Of a DNA stretch of 55,882 bases, positions 55,190 to 55,882 are shown piece by piece. The position numbers were made by a program, and so were the translations under genes. Origin of the DNA: a virus; IMG/VR virus record IMGVR_UViG_3300007363_000002, positions 1-55,882 of that record; one strand, given 5' to 3'. The notes below the pieces were generated by a model that did not search any database, was not told the DNA's origin, and worked only from the letters and a program-made list of their open reading frames with translations. Every line of letters starts with the position of its first letter. Position 1 is the first letter of the stretch.

Positions 55190-55302
55190 GTCAGTCTTTC
55201 CTGTACTTTTCCGCACTTCGTGCATCTGCGCCTATGGTACGGAACCCAGCCCAACAGATATGGCGGCGTCCATTTCGACCATTTGTGGAACCAACAGGTC
55301 AT
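55186..55302 (-). CDS. Tiny Trp/Cys-rich zinc-ribbon-like peptide (38 aa)
   Basis: MTCWFHKWSKWTPPYLLGWV, PYHRRRCTKCGKVQERLT. Cys3, His6 and the CTKC knuckle could bind one zinc ion. The C/H-W pattern with a final RRC-x-x-CGK resembles tiny zinc-ribbon proteins in phage genomes, as I recall. Both ends are fixed by ATGA overlaps with neighbours. Confidence 0.65.
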   Translation of the reverse strand: MTCWFHKWSKWTPPYLLGWVPYHRRRCTKCGKVQERLT

Positions 55303-55778
55303 TTGCTTTGTTCCAGTGCCGCGATGGCCTTGGCCTCGGCCAGATCAAGGGCGGGCCACGGGTACACCCGTCCGCTGTCCCGGCGGACAGTTTCAGCGAA
55401 CCCAGTCTGACCGCAAACGGCGTGGAGCATGTCCACCAAAGCATCACGCAGCGCATCGTGCTGCACAATAGGGTTTGCGCAGCCCTCGTAATAGCCCCGG
55501 AGACGCTCCGCCAGTGCTTCAACACGCAGGGTTTCGATCTCCCTGAGCAGGGTGTCTACTTCGTTCACATGCTCGTTCGCTATCGACATTTGGCGTTCAA
55601 GGTCATGGCGTAGCTGCTTGTTCTCGGCTTGCAGGCGTTCAATGATGTCAGCGGCTTCGTCACAGTTGCAGTTCTCGGTGGTGCAACAATACTTTGTCCG
55701 CAATCGCTCAAGAATATCCGTCAAAGGCTGTCCACCGGAGCGGCTGCCGTCTGTGTGAATGCGTCCGTATTCAGTCAT
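55299..55778 (-). CDS. Coiled-coil early protein with Cys cluster (159 aa)
   Basis: The start at 55778 (MTEYGRIHTDGS) overlaps the stop of the HTH gene (same as base 16) as ATGA. The protein has a TKYCCTTENCNCDEAADIIE metal-site-like cluster, a coiled coil (RLQAENKQLRHDLERQMSIA ... DTLLREIETLRVEALAERL), then helical ends. Its first eight residues equal those of the HTH gene product. The CCTT..C.C.EAAD.IE pattern recalls a common small phage protein family, unnamed. Function unknown. Confidence 0.7.
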   Translation of the reverse strand: MTEYGRIHTDGSRSGGQPLTDILERLRTKYCCTTENCNCDEAADIIERLQAENKQLRHDLERQMSIANEHVNEVDTLLREIETLRVEALAERLRGYYEGCANPIVQHDALRDALVDMLHAVCGQTGFAETVRRDSGRVYPWPALDLAEAKAIAALEQSK

Positions 55779-55882
55779 TTCACCAATTCCAGATATTTGA
55801 GTTCGAGGGAGCATATGGCTTTCAATGCCACAGCTTGTTCAATCGTCCGCGTAAACTGCCCATCTTCATCCGTGTCGTGCCG
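55763..55882. repeat. Direct terminal repeat, right copy
   Basis: Exact copy of bases 1-120, marking the circular overlap. The leftward genes continue across this junction without interruption. Confidence 0.95.

Noticed and set aside
1-55882. Integrase, CI-type repressor or other lysogeny genes
   Set aside because: No tyrosine or serine recombinase motif was seen in any supported gene. The Cro/YdaS-like and HTH proteins alone do not show lysogeny.
1-55882. Single-subunit T7-type RNA polymerase
   Set aside because: The large leftward proteins are a polymerase of family A with an exonuclease domain, a primase-helicase, a nuclease and a helicase. None shows RNA polymerase motifs, which agrees with the use of sigma70-like promoters.

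Overview
The window is a complete genome of a tailed double-stranded DNA phage, written as a line. Bases 1-120 are repeated exactly at 55763-55882, so the unique genome is 55,762 bp and closes as a circle at this overlap. The tail genes look short-tailed (podovirus-like): I see relatives of the P22 gp4 and gp10 adaptor and hub proteins and large internal/ejection-type proteins. I see no tape measure, sheath or baseplate genes, no integrase and no lysogeny cassette. The base composition is GC-rich, and a GapR/DUF2312-like gene is carried, a family typical of Alphaproteobacteria. An alphaproteobacterial host is therefore my inference, not something shown. The general architecture reminds me of the HMO-2011-like podoviruses, but I could not test this.

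There are two opposed transcription blocks. The leftward (minus) block starts near 4.03 kb, runs down through base 1 (= 55763) and on from 55.78 kb to 41.9 kb. It first carries about 25 tiny accessory genes in stop/start-overlapping chains. It then carries the replication and recombination module: a DnaA-type HTH protein, a Cro-like protein, a primase-helicase, DUF2800 nuclease, DUF2815 ssDNA-binding protein, GapR-like protein, an HNH homing endonuclease, family A DNA polymerase, VRR-NUC nuclease and SNF2/DEAD-type helicase. At least six sigma70-like promoters drive this block. They share the box ACCAACA at or near the expected first transcribed bases.

The rightward (plus) block runs from a single good promoter (4254-4282) to 41925. 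In order it carries an AP2-domain protein, terminase small subunit, terminase large subunit (with an intein), portal, a GroES-like protein, scaffold-like protein, head proteins, major capsid protein, small basic head-region proteins, and a strong terminator at 18.0 kb. After that come a gp4-like adaptor with a discoidin-like insertion, tail fibre and glycine-rich adhesin genes, the lysis cassette (endolysin, holin-like protein, nested spanins), a metallophosphoesterase, a second adaptor and fibre set, the gp10-like hub, and four large internal virion/ejection-type proteins.

The most unusual feature is in the terminase large subunit. Its Walker B motif is split by a 271-codon intein with complete splicing blocks and no in-frame endonuclease. 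A separate zinc-finger HNH endonuclease gene (6825-7358), with its own ribosome-binding site, lies wholly inside the intein in a different reading frame. Over 534 bases both frames are open, and the endonuclease frame runs into the codons of the C-terminal splicing block. This would be a mobile intein whose homing enzyme is an overlapping gene rather than a fused domain.
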